Shown: positions 56,491 to 64,000 of the stretch, piece by piece | Numbering within the stretch: the stretch's first letter is position 1 | Layout: every line of letters begins with the position of its first letter | Assembly: GCF_014696135.1 (NCBI RefSeq) | Contig: NZ_JACJPP010000011.1 | Coordinates: forward strand, 806,001-870,000 | DNA length: 64,000 nucleotides | Source of the DNA: Nodosilinea sp. FACHB-141 | GTDB taxonomy: Bacteria > Cyanobacteriota > Cyanobacteriia > Phormidesmidales > Phormidesmidaceae | Direction of reading: 5' to 3' | Notes under the pieces: model-generated | The model's input: only the letters and a program-made list of their open reading frames with translations | What the model was told of the DNA's origin: nothing | The model's database searches: none | Made by a program: the position numbers and the translations under genes

Positions 56491-57441
56491 TTAGGTTCGT
56501 TTCCCAAATATGAGTTTGAGCAGCCAGTCCGATAGGCTGGGCACAGTGAGGTTGTCAAAGTCTCCCTTTACCTGCTCATAGCCCGGCATAGGCTCAAACA
56601 GACCGTCTGGAGCCTGGGGAGTCTTCAGGTCATCGGTGCGCTGGCCGCGAAAGCCAACCAAGTTGAGGGCAACATCCATCAGCCCCGGCGACAACCGCTG
56701 GCCCCAGTCGAGCAGGCGACCGACATCCCCCACGATGTAGTCGCGGATTGGGTGCTCAGCAGCGTAGAGAATGGCATCGGTGACTAGGCTCGGGTCGTAG
56801 TAGGGCGGAATGCCTGTGGGCTTAACGCCGACTTTGGTGCGCATGTGGTTGTAGAAGGGGGTGTTGATCACCGCTGGCTTAATGCTGGTGACATTGATGG
56901 TAGACCCCTCGTGCTCTAGCTCTACCCGCAGCGATTCGAGAAAGCCCTCTAGCCCGTGTTTAGCCGTTGAATAGGCGCTCTGCAACGGCAGAGCCCGCCG
57001 CCCTTCCATGGACGAAATCGCAATCAACGAACCTCGTCCCGCTTGTTTAAGGTGGGGCAGGGCCACCTTGGCCCCGTAGACCTGACCCATCAGGGTAACG
57101 TCAATCACCCGACGAAATTCTTCAATGGTCATGGTCTCGAAGGGGGCGAGGATGCCGGCGGCGGCGCAGTGCACCCAGGTGTCGATGCGGCCAAAACTAG
57201 CGATCGCAGCATCGGCGATCGCGCTGACCTGCTCAAATTGGGAGACATCGGCTGTGACGGCGATTGCCTCTCCGCCCAGCTGCTGAATTTCTTTTACCAG
57301 CGACGCTAAGCCGCTCTCGTTGCGTGCGGCTACGACGACTTTGGCGCCTCGCTGGCTCAATTTCAGAGCGGCATCGCGACCGATACCGCTAGAGGCCCCC
57401 ACTACAACGACAACCTGCTGATTAAGTGGTTTAAGGTCCAT
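56491..57441 (-). CDS. Short-chain dehydrogenase/reductase
   Basis: 316 residues. Cofactor motif VVVGASSGIGRDAALKLSQRGAKVVVAARNE at the N-terminus and WVHCAAAGI follow the NAG-type pattern. The catalytic SAYSTAKHG (Ser-Tyr-x3-Lys) and SIKPAVINTPF are present. The C-terminus has an extra ~80 residues, as in the longer SDRs found next to general stress genes. The substrate is unknown. Confidence 0.93.
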   Translation of the reverse strand: MDLKPLNQQVVVVVGASSGIGRDAALKLSQRGAKVVVAARNESGLASLVKEIQQLGGEAIAVTADVSQFEQVSAIADAAIASFGRIDTWVHCAAAGILAPFETMTIEEFRRVIDVTLMGQVYGAKVALPHLKQAGRGSLIAISSMEGRRALPLQSAYSTAKHGLEGFLESLRVELEHEGSTINVTSIKPAVINTPFYNHMRTKVGVKPTGIPPYYDPSLVTDAILYAAEHPIRDYIVGDVGRLLDWGQRLSPGLMDVALNLVGFRGQRTDDLKTPQAPDGLFEPMPGYEQVKGDFDNLTVPSLSDWLLKLIFGKRT

Positions 57442-57597
57442 GAAAAATCTCTAAAATCCTTAAGTTAGGGCCTCGGACAAAATCTTGAAGTCAACCACCC
57501 CCAACGCCAAAAGAGGCAACGTTATCAAACCAAACGGGGTTTGCCCCAACAGGTTTGGGGGCAGTCAAACTAAGCTCGAAATCAAATCAATACGCTG

Positions 57598-58158
57598 TTA
57601 GGAAACGTGGGTTTCACCCGGACCCACAATCCCCACCTTGTGGCGAAACATCAGCTCGCCACCAAACCAACCGCTGGCCAGCAACAGCACCGACACCACC
57701 CAGGACAAGATTAGTCCGGTTGGCAAAATGCTTGTCTCTGGGTTGGCTAATCGCAGGGCAAAATTGCCGATGCTCAGCACCAGCACTGCTACATTAAGTC
57801 CCATGTGCAACCAGCCGGCCTGACGCTTGCGCGCTCTGGGAATGCGGACGAAGTCAAACATGCCGGTTATGGCAGCGGCAACTCCAGACAGTATCCCCAC
57901 ACCCAATAGCCAAATCGAGGCCTGAGCCCAAAATTCACCTTTGGTTAGCCAGTAGCCCAAATCAGTACCAGCCACGCCGCTGAGAAATGCGACCGGAAAA
58001 ATGACAATAATTGGATGAATGGGGTGGCCCAAAATAGCTACAGTGCTGGTGATGCCAGTGCCGTGATATTCTGTGGCACGGCTGTCAATCAGGGGTGGAA
58101 TATTGGGATAGGGAACGTCACCGCCCTGCCGCTCTTGTTGAGTTTCTCGTGTTTCCAT
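57598..58158 (-). CDS. DUF2231 membrane protein
   Basis: About 186 residues from METR at 58158; the upstream MYLRGS start is less likely. Four membrane segments follow a soluble N-terminal ~45 residues. The DUF2231 signature GHPIHPIIVIFPVAFLSGVAGTDLGYWL is clear, and WLHMGLNVAVLVLSIGNFALR corresponds to the third segment. The role is unknown; His residues might bind heme or metal. Confidence 0.88.
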   Translation of the reverse strand: METRETQQERQGGDVPYPNIPPLIDSRATEYHGTGITSTVAILGHPIHPIIVIFPVAFLSGVAGTDLGYWLTKGEFWAQASIWLLGVGILSGVAAAITGMFDFVRIPRARKRQAGWLHMGLNVAVLVLSIGNFALRLANPETSILPTGLILSWVVSVLLLASGWFGGELMFRHKVGIVGPGETHVS

Positions 58159-58176
58159 ACTGCCTCTTAGGTACAA

Positions 58177-58835
58177 AACTATACTGTCGACGCTCAGCGA
58201 TCTATCAAACCTACAAGGTCAACCTGCTCAAACCCTCAAGAGATCAGCCATTTCACTCTCTTGAGGGAAAAATAGGAAAAACCCGTAGCTTGTCAAATCT
58301 CAGGACTGCATTTTCCAGTGTTAGGGAAAGACGTTACCGTGACTAACTCAGAACATTGCCATTCCGCTCGCGCCCGTTTCGACGCAGGCATAGTGCCTGG
58401 CCTCCAAAATTTTGCGAGTGGAGGCCGTTTCTTAACCAGAGATTGACAGCTGTTGCGATCGCCCTCTGATAGAAGTTTAACCAAGGTCTTCACACAAAAT
58501 GTTGAGACCGTGAAATGGCACAAGGGAAATCCCTGTTCTAACAGGAGTCTAGTAACTGGCTCAGTCTATTTCGTCTTCCTTAAGAAGTATCTGCCTATTT
58601 CCTAGGGAGGAGTAGGCAGTGGTGGCCACGCAACACCTTGGGGATTAGTTTGAGGGTTCTGCCCTACGGGCTGAAGATACGGCAAAGAATTGAGATTTTG
58701 CTATATCTTTGTGCCCTTCAGAAAGTCGTAGATCTTTTCTACAGAGCTAGTCTTTGAGTTTGCCCCCATTTTCGAGAGAGCCAGTGAGGTTCACTGGCCA
58801 CTTAGGGTACAATAGTTTCCTTTATCAGTAGGGCC
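58177..58835. other. 659-bp gene-free region
   Basis: Contains a hairpin CTCAAGAG...CTCTTGAG near 58236-58266 and a GCCTCC...GGAGGC stem near 58398-58427. No convincing coding frame is present. Confidence 0.45.
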
Positions 58836-60488
58836 TTAAACTAGCACCTTTGCTTCGTATTCAGGTAAGTCTGTCACCCAAACACCATCGTGGACCTCAA
58901 CGTCGTAATCGCTGATCCACTCGTGCCAAGTGCTCCCCTCAGGAAAGTTTTGGATCTCGTAGTCGGCCAAATATTGATCCGAAAAATTGACGACGACAAC
59001 AACGCGCGATCCCTCATCATTCCAGCGGATGTAGGCCAGCACTTTGGAATCTGGATCCTCGTAGAAAAATTCTACATTCTCGGTACGCAGGGCATGGTTG
59101 CTTTTGCGCAAGTTAATCAGACCTCGGTAGTGCTGCATCAGGTCATGGTTGCGATCGTTCTGCAGTAGTGACCAGTCAATCTTGGCAGCTTCTAGGGTCT
59201 TGGGATGGGAGTCCCCGAACTCTTCTCCCATCCAGATCAAGGGCACGCCCATGGCAGTTGTCACCAAAACAGCCCCCAGTTTTGCCCGTTTAAAGGCGGT
59301 TCCGTCAAAAATTCCATGGTTGGCCAACTGCACCATCAAGCGATCGTGGTCGTGGTTGCTGAGGTAGTTGATGGCGTTGACAGCCCCTAAATAGCCAGAC
59401 CGTTTGGCATCGATTAGCTCTTTAACAGTTTCTATGTCGGTATCATCTCCCCACAGCAGAGGCCGCAGCTGGTGCAGAAACCCATCGCGCCAGCAAGCAT
59501 CGAGGGGGCCTTCTAAATTAGTGGCGTCGGGAGATTCGGGAATCAGTTCTCCAATGTTGTAAAACGGTTTGGGCTGAGCCTGTTTGCTTGTTTCGTCGGT
59601 TAGCTGCCCCAAAAATTCAAAGTGACCCATCTGGCTAACGGCGTCAAATCGAAAACCGTCGATGTGATATTCCGTAATCCAAAAGTGCAGAACGTCTTTG
59701 ACAAACTCTTGGGCAGGGCAAAGGTTCAAATTTTCGTCGTAATGATCATAATCGAACTCTGGCCCCCAGCTTTGATCAGGATCCTTAGGTTCGCTTCGAT
59801 ACCAATAGCTGTAGTCAATTTTTGTCAGCGGAGCCTCGGAACCTGAGTGATTAAGAATGATATCTAGAATGACTCGAATGCCCCGAGCATGGCACTCGTC
59901 TACTAAATGTTTGAAGTCTTTGCTGCTGCCATAGGCCGACTCTACGGCAAAATAATGATGGGTATTGTAGCCCCAACCCTGCTCACCAGGAAATTCTTGA
60001 ATCGGCATCAGCTCAATGGCATTGATCCCTAATTCGGAGAGGTAGTCAAGCTTTTCGGTGATATGTTTAAGCTGACCACGCGGGTCAGGATCATCCTCCC
60101 CGCCAGAAAAGTCGCTAACCAAAATCTCGTAGATGATCAACTCTTCATTTTGCGGTAGCGCTTTGTCGTCGTGATTCCAAACGTAATCGTCAACTATAGG
60201 TTCGCCATCTTTGACGTGCAAGACACCATTTTGATAGCTTTCGTTTATGTGACTAGCTCTTGGATCAATGACTTCAATCCATTGATCGGGCTCTAGAAAA
60301 AAGCTTTTAGACTGAATCCGAAACTTGTATTCATATTGGCCATCATCTAAATCAACGTGAGCCCGAAAATAGCCGTCTTCTCCTTTCTCCATAGGGATAT
60401 CTTGTCTGTTGGCAAAAGAGCCTATTAATACTGCGCTCTTGTTGTAAGGAGCAAACAGCTTAAACTCAATAGGATTAGCCATAAACAT
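58836..60488 (-). CDS. Alpha-amylase family (GH13) enzyme with N-terminal glycogen-binding-type domain
   Basis: 550 residues. An N-terminal CBM48/AMPK-like domain (~5-95: FKLFAPYNKSAVLIGSF, YEYKFRIQ) precedes the GH13 barrel. Key motifs are VILDIILNHSG, DGFRFDAVSQMG (nucleophile Asp ~280), YNIGELIPE (acid Glu) and INYLSNHDHDRL (third Asp). The C-terminal beta domain has VVVVVNFSDQYL. The layout suits branching/trehalohydrolase-like or cyclomaltodextrinase-type enzymes acting on glycogen; the exact reaction is unclear. A second start, MANPIEFK, lies two codons in. Confidence 0.9.
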   Translation of the reverse strand: MFMANPIEFKLFAPYNKSAVLIGSFANRQDIPMEKGEDGYFRAHVDLDDGQYEYKFRIQSKSFFLEPDQWIEVIDPRASHINESYQNGVLHVKDGEPIVDDYVWNHDDKALPQNEELIIYEILVSDFSGGEDDPDPRGQLKHITEKLDYLSELGINAIELMPIQEFPGEQGWGYNTHHYFAVESAYGSSKDFKHLVDECHARGIRVILDIILNHSGSEAPLTKIDYSYWYRSEPKDPDQSWGPEFDYDHYDENLNLCPAQEFVKDVLHFWITEYHIDGFRFDAVSQMGHFEFLGQLTDETSKQAQPKPFYNIGELIPESPDATNLEGPLDACWRDGFLHQLRPLLWGDDTDIETVKELIDAKRSGYLGAVNAINYLSNHDHDRLMVQLANHGIFDGTAFKRAKLGAVLVTTAMGVPLIWMGEEFGDSHPKTLEAAKIDWSLLQNDRNHDLMQHYRGLINLRKSNHALRTENVEFFYEDPDSKVLAYIRWNDEGSRVVVVVNFSDQYLADYEIQNFPEGSTWHEWISDYDVEVHDGVWVTDLPEYEAKVLV

Positions 60489-60992
60489 ACTGCCTTCTTT
60501 CTTTATTAACTAATGTGACGCTAAAGCCTCCAGTTTCAACCTATCCCTGGGCAGAAATCATTCAGCCTCTCAATTTCTCGGGGATCAGTATGAAACGCTG
60601 GTTTTGATGGTCACAGACACCAGATTAGATAGGGGTTTATGCACTGATGGGATCAAGCGGGTATTACTACTGAGGTCACACAGCGATGATTGTTTCTGAT
60701 GTGGCGATCGCACTGAACGCAACAGCACCAGCGCTGCCACCCATCAGTACTCACGGCAGCCTATACATTGACCAGCAGCTAGCGGAAATGCGATGGAGCG
60801 TTTCATCACAAAAATTGGGGTGACCAGTTGGCTCGCAGCTGCTTATGGATCGATGCCAGAATTTCATCAGATCGGCGATAGTAGCGGTACCGGGTCACCC
60901 ATCTGCACGGAGTTTTGCTCAAAACTGACTGAAAACAGGCCGTTAACGCGCCTGCTGAGGCTCAACCAATGACTTCTAGCAGACAAAAATGT
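60489..60992. other. 504-bp gene-free region
   Basis: Only short broken frames (for instance from ATG 60684) are seen. No RNA gene or strong hairpin is evident. Confidence 0.45.
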
Positions 60993-61520
60993 TTAGATAT
61001 TGGCTTGATTACGCGTCATTAAATAGCCAACCCCAATCAATCCAAAGCCCAGCAGAAAGAAGGCTATGTCGTAGACCATGAAATTGGGAACGTGCCGAAT
61101 GTGGTGTAACCCCAGCAGAGCGTGAAAAAAAATACTGTCAAAGAGTTGGAACCCACCCCAGCCCATCAAAATCCAACCAACAAAGGCTGACGTCGTTAGA
61201 GGCACTGTTGGGGTTTGCTGTGCACTGCGCCATAGCACCCCAATACCCATTACCGTAATTAACCACATACCGGCGCTAAAAACCCCATCCGCTAACACGT
61301 TCACCCGTAAGCCCAGCAGGGTATCCATTGTCACTCGGCTTGAGATGAGGTGATGCCACTGCAACAGCATGTGTAAAACAATGGCGTCAATAAACCCGCC
61401 TAGGCCAAACCCTAGAAGGAAGCCGGCCACTCTGAACGCATCGGTGGGCGCGGAAAACGCGCCCCCTGCACTACTTTCTGTAGCGCTAGCGGAGGGAGGT
61501 TTAGGAGGTGGATAGGTCAT
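60993..61520 (-). CDS. DUF2243 membrane protein
   Basis: 175 residues, four to five membrane segments. The family signature is FRVAGFLLGFGLGGFIDAIVLHMLLQWHHLISSR, with histidines placed inside the membrane as in DUF2243. The second half, FVGWILMGWGGFQLFDSIFFHALLGLHHIRHV, repeats the pattern. It may bind heme or metals; no function is established. It is preceded by the glycine-zipper gene 34 bp away. Confidence 0.85.
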   Translation of the reverse strand: MTYPPPKPPSASATESSAGGAFSAPTDAFRVAGFLLGFGLGGFIDAIVLHMLLQWHHLISSRVTMDTLLGLRVNVLADGVFSAGMWLITVMGIGVLWRSAQQTPTVPLTTSAFVGWILMGWGGFQLFDSIFFHALLGLHHIRHVPNFMVYDIAFFLLGFGLIGVGYLMTRNQANI

Positions 61521-61554
61521 GGCTAGGTTCGATGCACCCTTTTGGTCATGCTGC

Positions 61555-62109
61555 TTAAGCTTCAGGCGTTGGGTAAATATCCCAGTCTTCGATGCCCTGC
61601 TGCTGGAAGATTGCTGCCGCCTGGTTTAGGTCTTCCTGAGTACCATCTGCGATCACCATGAAATCTGAGCTTAATAGGCGATCGCTGAAGGCTCCGACCC
61701 GCTCCTGTGGAATTCCCAAGGACTGCAATCCCTCCTTTAGATTCATCGTTGCTACGGCCCCGGCCCCCTGCCCTGCCATAACTGCCAAAAAGGCCGTCCC
61801 GATGGAACCCACCGCTATTACGGCGCCAGCGCCGGGTATTGCCAGACTGCTCAACCCGCCCAGCAACCCGCCCCACAGGGCACCGGTCAGCGCATCCTCT
61901 GGCCAGCGCTGGGAGTCGTTAATGTCTTGACCTTTGACTCGGTGACCCGTAGTGGCCCCTCCTGCCACCACATCTTTTTTCAGCTGCTTGGCTAAAATTG
62001 ATACCTGACTCATGGTAAAGCCCGACGATTCTAGAGCCTTAACCGCTTGCTCTGCTTGGTCTTCCTTAGAGAAAAAACCGATGCCTTTATAGGTAAGTTG
62101 TGCTGTCAT
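61555..62109 (-). CDS. Glycine-zipper general-stress-like protein
   Basis: 184 residues. The soluble N-terminal part has YKGIGFFSKEDQAEQAVKALESSGFTMSQVSILAKQL, the ferredoxin-like repeat of YflT/general stress 17M proteins. A Gly/Ala-rich membrane-like segment (GALWGGLLGGLSSLAIPGAGAVIAVGSIGTAFL) follows and a second copy of the fold ends the protein. Together with the DUF2243 gene it forms a probable stress operon. Confidence 0.8.
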   Translation of the reverse strand: MTAQLTYKGIGFFSKEDQAEQAVKALESSGFTMSQVSILAKQLKKDVVAGGATTGHRVKGQDINDSQRWPEDALTGALWGGLLGGLSSLAIPGAGAVIAVGSIGTAFLAVMAGQGAGAVATMNLKEGLQSLGIPQERVGAFSDRLLSSDFMVIADGTQEDLNQAAAIFQQQGIEDWDIYPTPEA

Positions 62110-62421
62110 TGGGGTCTCCTAACCAACCGAATGAAAGACGCTACATGTCTGCTTAGCTTCATCTTTTGCCTTTTATCAGCGATCCTCATCAGCCTGTAGA
62201 TACAGTCTTTCTTTCGGCTCGAGATGGTTTTTAGTACCTTTAGCGATCGCCCAATTACAGCTCTCTAATTGGCGTCTCAAGCTCCTCATCAGACCCTTCA
62301 AGCATTAATCTCCAAACCCTTCTAGAGCGTACGGTAGTCTTTCTCTAACTAAAGACAGAGACGCGGCCACAACTATCTGCCTCACCCGTCAGAGGCTAAG
62401 CTCGGCTCCGGTGCCTAAGCT
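62110..62421. promoter_or_regulatory. Divergent promoter region, 312 bp
   Basis: Separates the leftward stress genes from the rightward oxidoreductase. No clear operator is recognised. Confidence 0.35.
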
Positions 62422-62499
62422 ATGAGGATCGCTTCCCTCGGATTGCTCTGCCCTAAGCGCAGCTGCGATCGCAATGTCAGTCTCCTTGGAGCTTACACC

Positions 62500-63663
62500 A
62501 TGACTGCATCTCAAACTTCAGTTGGCGATCGCTCTGTCTCTAAAGAGGTTCAATCCTCCTCAGAGAATCGAATACGTTACGCCGTAGTGGGGCTTGGCTG
62601 GTTTGCCCAGACCGCAGCACTACCCTCCTTCCCCAGTTCTGAAAACTCCGAAGTCGTGGCCTTGGTTTCTGATGATCCCGTCAAGCTGCAAGAACTTAGC
62701 CAAAGTTACGGAATTCAGCATACCTACAGCTACGACGAATACGAAGATTGCTTAACGAGCGGAGCAGTAGATGCTGTTTATATTGCGTTGCCCGACCATT
62801 TGCACTGTGAGTACACTGTGCGGGCAGCAAATCAGGGCATTCACGTGCTGTGCGAAAAACCGATGGCCACCACAGTAGCCGAGGGTGAACGCATGATTCA
62901 GGCTTGTCAAAGCAACGGCGTCAAGCTAATGATTGCCTACCGCCTTCACCTTGACCCAGCCAATATGCGGGCGGTCGAAATTGTCCAATCAGGTCAGATT
63001 GGGCAACCCCGCATTTTTAACTCCGTCTTCTCGCAACAGGTTAGGGGAAACAATATTCGGCTTCGGCAAGCAACCGGAGGCGGTACCCTAGAAGACATCG
63101 GCATTTACTGCATTAACGCTGCCCGATATCTGTTTCAGGCCGAACCCGTTGAAGTGTTCGCTATGGCGGCTAATAACGGTAAAGAGCGGTTTCGTGAAGT
63201 TGACGAAATGATCAGCGTCATACTCCGCTTTCCCGATCAGCAATTGGCAAACTTTACCGTCAGTTTTGGGGCCAGTCCGGTTTCGACCTATCATATTATC
63301 GGCACAGAGGGCGATCTGCGGCTAGAGTCGGCCTATGCGTGGGATGCAGAAATTACCCACCACCTGACCATCAACAATGAACTCTCCCGGCAGACATTTG
63401 CTTCCCATGGCCAGCTAGCCGCTGAATTTGCCTATTTCTCTAACTGCATCATACAGAACGAAGACCCGGAACCCTCGGGGATAGAGGGCCTTAACGATAT
63501 CCGCATCATTTGTGCTCTGCATGAATCGATTCAACAGGGTAAACCCGTCGTTCTCGACCAGATGAACTTTGTCCAGCACCCAACAGCTGACCTCATCACG
63601 GTTCGCCCAACCAGTGTAGACCCTGCTAATCTCATCCATGCAGCTAGCCCAGAGGATAGCTAG
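62500..63663 (+). CDS. Gfo/Idh/MocA family oxidoreductase
   Basis: 387 residues from ATG 62500, which has a TTGGA site; ATG 62422 would add 26 unlikely residues. The Rossmann start IRYAVVGLGWFAQTAALPSF is followed by VDAVYIALPDHLHCEY and the signature VLCEKPMATT (catalytic Lys). The C-terminal sheet has GGGTLEDIGIYCINAARYLF, close to glucose-fructose oxidoreductases. It probably oxidises or reduces a sugar with bound NAD(P). The substrate cannot be told from sequence. Confidence 0.92.
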   Translation: MTASQTSVGDRSVSKEVQSSSENRIRYAVVGLGWFAQTAALPSFPSSENSEVVALVSDDPVKLQELSQSYGIQHTYSYDEYEDCLTSGAVDAVYIALPDHLHCEYTVRAANQGIHVLCEKPMATTVAEGERMIQACQSNGVKLMIAYRLHLDPANMRAVEIVQSGQIGQPRIFNSVFSQQVRGNNIRLRQATGGGTLEDIGIYCINAARYLFQAEPVEVFAMAANNGKERFREVDEMISVILRFPDQQLANFTVSFGASPVSTYHIIGTEGDLRLESAYAWDAEITHHLTINNELSRQTFASHGQLAAEFAYFSNCIIQNEDPEPSGIEGLNDIRIICALHESIQQGKPVVLDQMNFVQHPTADLITVRPTSVDPANLIHAASPEDS

Positions 63664-63744
63664 AGTTAAGGTAGCTAAGTCGTTTTAAGTCTCAAATTAA
63701 CTGCACTCAAACCCAAAATTCTATATCCCGTTAAGGAATAAACC

Positions 63745-63969
63745 ATGTCTTCCCATTCACCCACTTTTCACGATGAGCAAAGCTTGGCAGACGCGGCAGA
63801 AGACCTTGGCAACCAAGCTTTACAGCAGGGGCTAATCCACAGTTTTGTCGTGCGCCACTTTGCCGACACCCGGCAATTCTATATTCCCGACGAGCATCAG
63901 GAGCCGCTCACGCCAGAGCAAGCTTATTTGCAGTTAAAGGCATTGGTGAAACCATCAAATCAACCATAA
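63745..63969 (+). CDS. Small hypothetical protein
   Basis: 74 residues: SHSPTFHDEQSLADAAEDLGNQALQQGLIHSFVVRHFADTRQFYIP. Composition is soluble and acidic. A TTAAGGA site lies before the ATG. It follows the oxidoreductase gene by 80 bp. No family is recognised. Confidence 0.6.
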   Translation: MSSHSPTFHDEQSLADAAEDLGNQALQQGLIHSFVVRHFADTRQFYIPDEHQEPLTPEQAYLQLKALVKPSNQP

Positions 63970-64000
63970 CCCAACAGATTGACTGAAAGTAGCCCCCACT

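Overview
This is cyanobacterial chromosome. The octamer GCGATCGC (HIP1) is frequent across most of the window. There is an allophycocyanin alpha-like gene, a DUF1830 gene and an FtsH protease, and the sensory genes are large multi-PAS/GAF proteins. A filamentous Leptolyngbya/Nodosilinea-like host would fit, but the species cannot be named from this window.

Region 1 (1-2260, leftward) is the edge of a Tn7-like transposon. It holds the start of tnsC and a complete tnsB whose residues closely resemble, from memory, the TnsB of cyanobacterial type V-K CRISPR-associated transposons (CASTs). The rest (tnsC end, tniQ, cargo, possibly cas12k) would lie left of the window. Two operator-like inverted repeats and one 18-bp TnsB-site-like motif precede tnsB. 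Region 2 (2260-4450) is a scrap-heap: an IS1-type remnant, an IS630 remnant and a decayed reverse transcriptase (RT) gene split by an IS1-family element with a clear target duplication.

Region 3 (4590-10800, leftward) carries three payload-like genes that share an N-terminal leader and then diverge; two have DUF4157 HExxH domains and two end in putative nuclease domains. A piece of the same RT gene lies upstream of the first two, so the layout is a duplicated [RT 3' fragment + payload] unit. Region 4 (10977-31259, rightward) is a nearly complete extracellular contractile injection system (eCIS): AAA+ ATPase, DUF4255 cap, broken carboxypeptidase-regulatory-like gene, two sheaths, two tubes, tail-assembly protein with a probable -1 frameshift into a DUF6760 ORF, a 72-residue-repeat protein, LysM protein, spike base and spike, gp25-like protein, two baseplate J proteins, a gpI-like protein and a tail fibre. 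Region 5 (31260-33540) has an inverted RT remnant, a small coiled-coil gene and transposon-like ORFs.

Region 6 (33649-33853) is an array of the same 18-bp motif found in front of tnsB, in the same orientation, ending in a TGTAC...-type terminus. This suggests that the whole eCIS island lies between tnsB and the outer left end of the transposon. Beyond it is ordinary chromosome: a NACHT NTPase, the phycobiliprotein gene, a receiver protein with Glu at the phospho-acceptor position, a PAS/GGDEF pair, a CheB-CheR-PAS protein, FtsH, a P-II-like protein, a fasciclin protein, a 1414-residue hybrid histidine kinase, and then stress and metabolic genes (TspO-like, aldo/keto reductase, SDR, DUF2231, alpha-amylase family, DUF2243, glycine-zipper stress protein, Gfo/Idh/MocA oxidoreductase).
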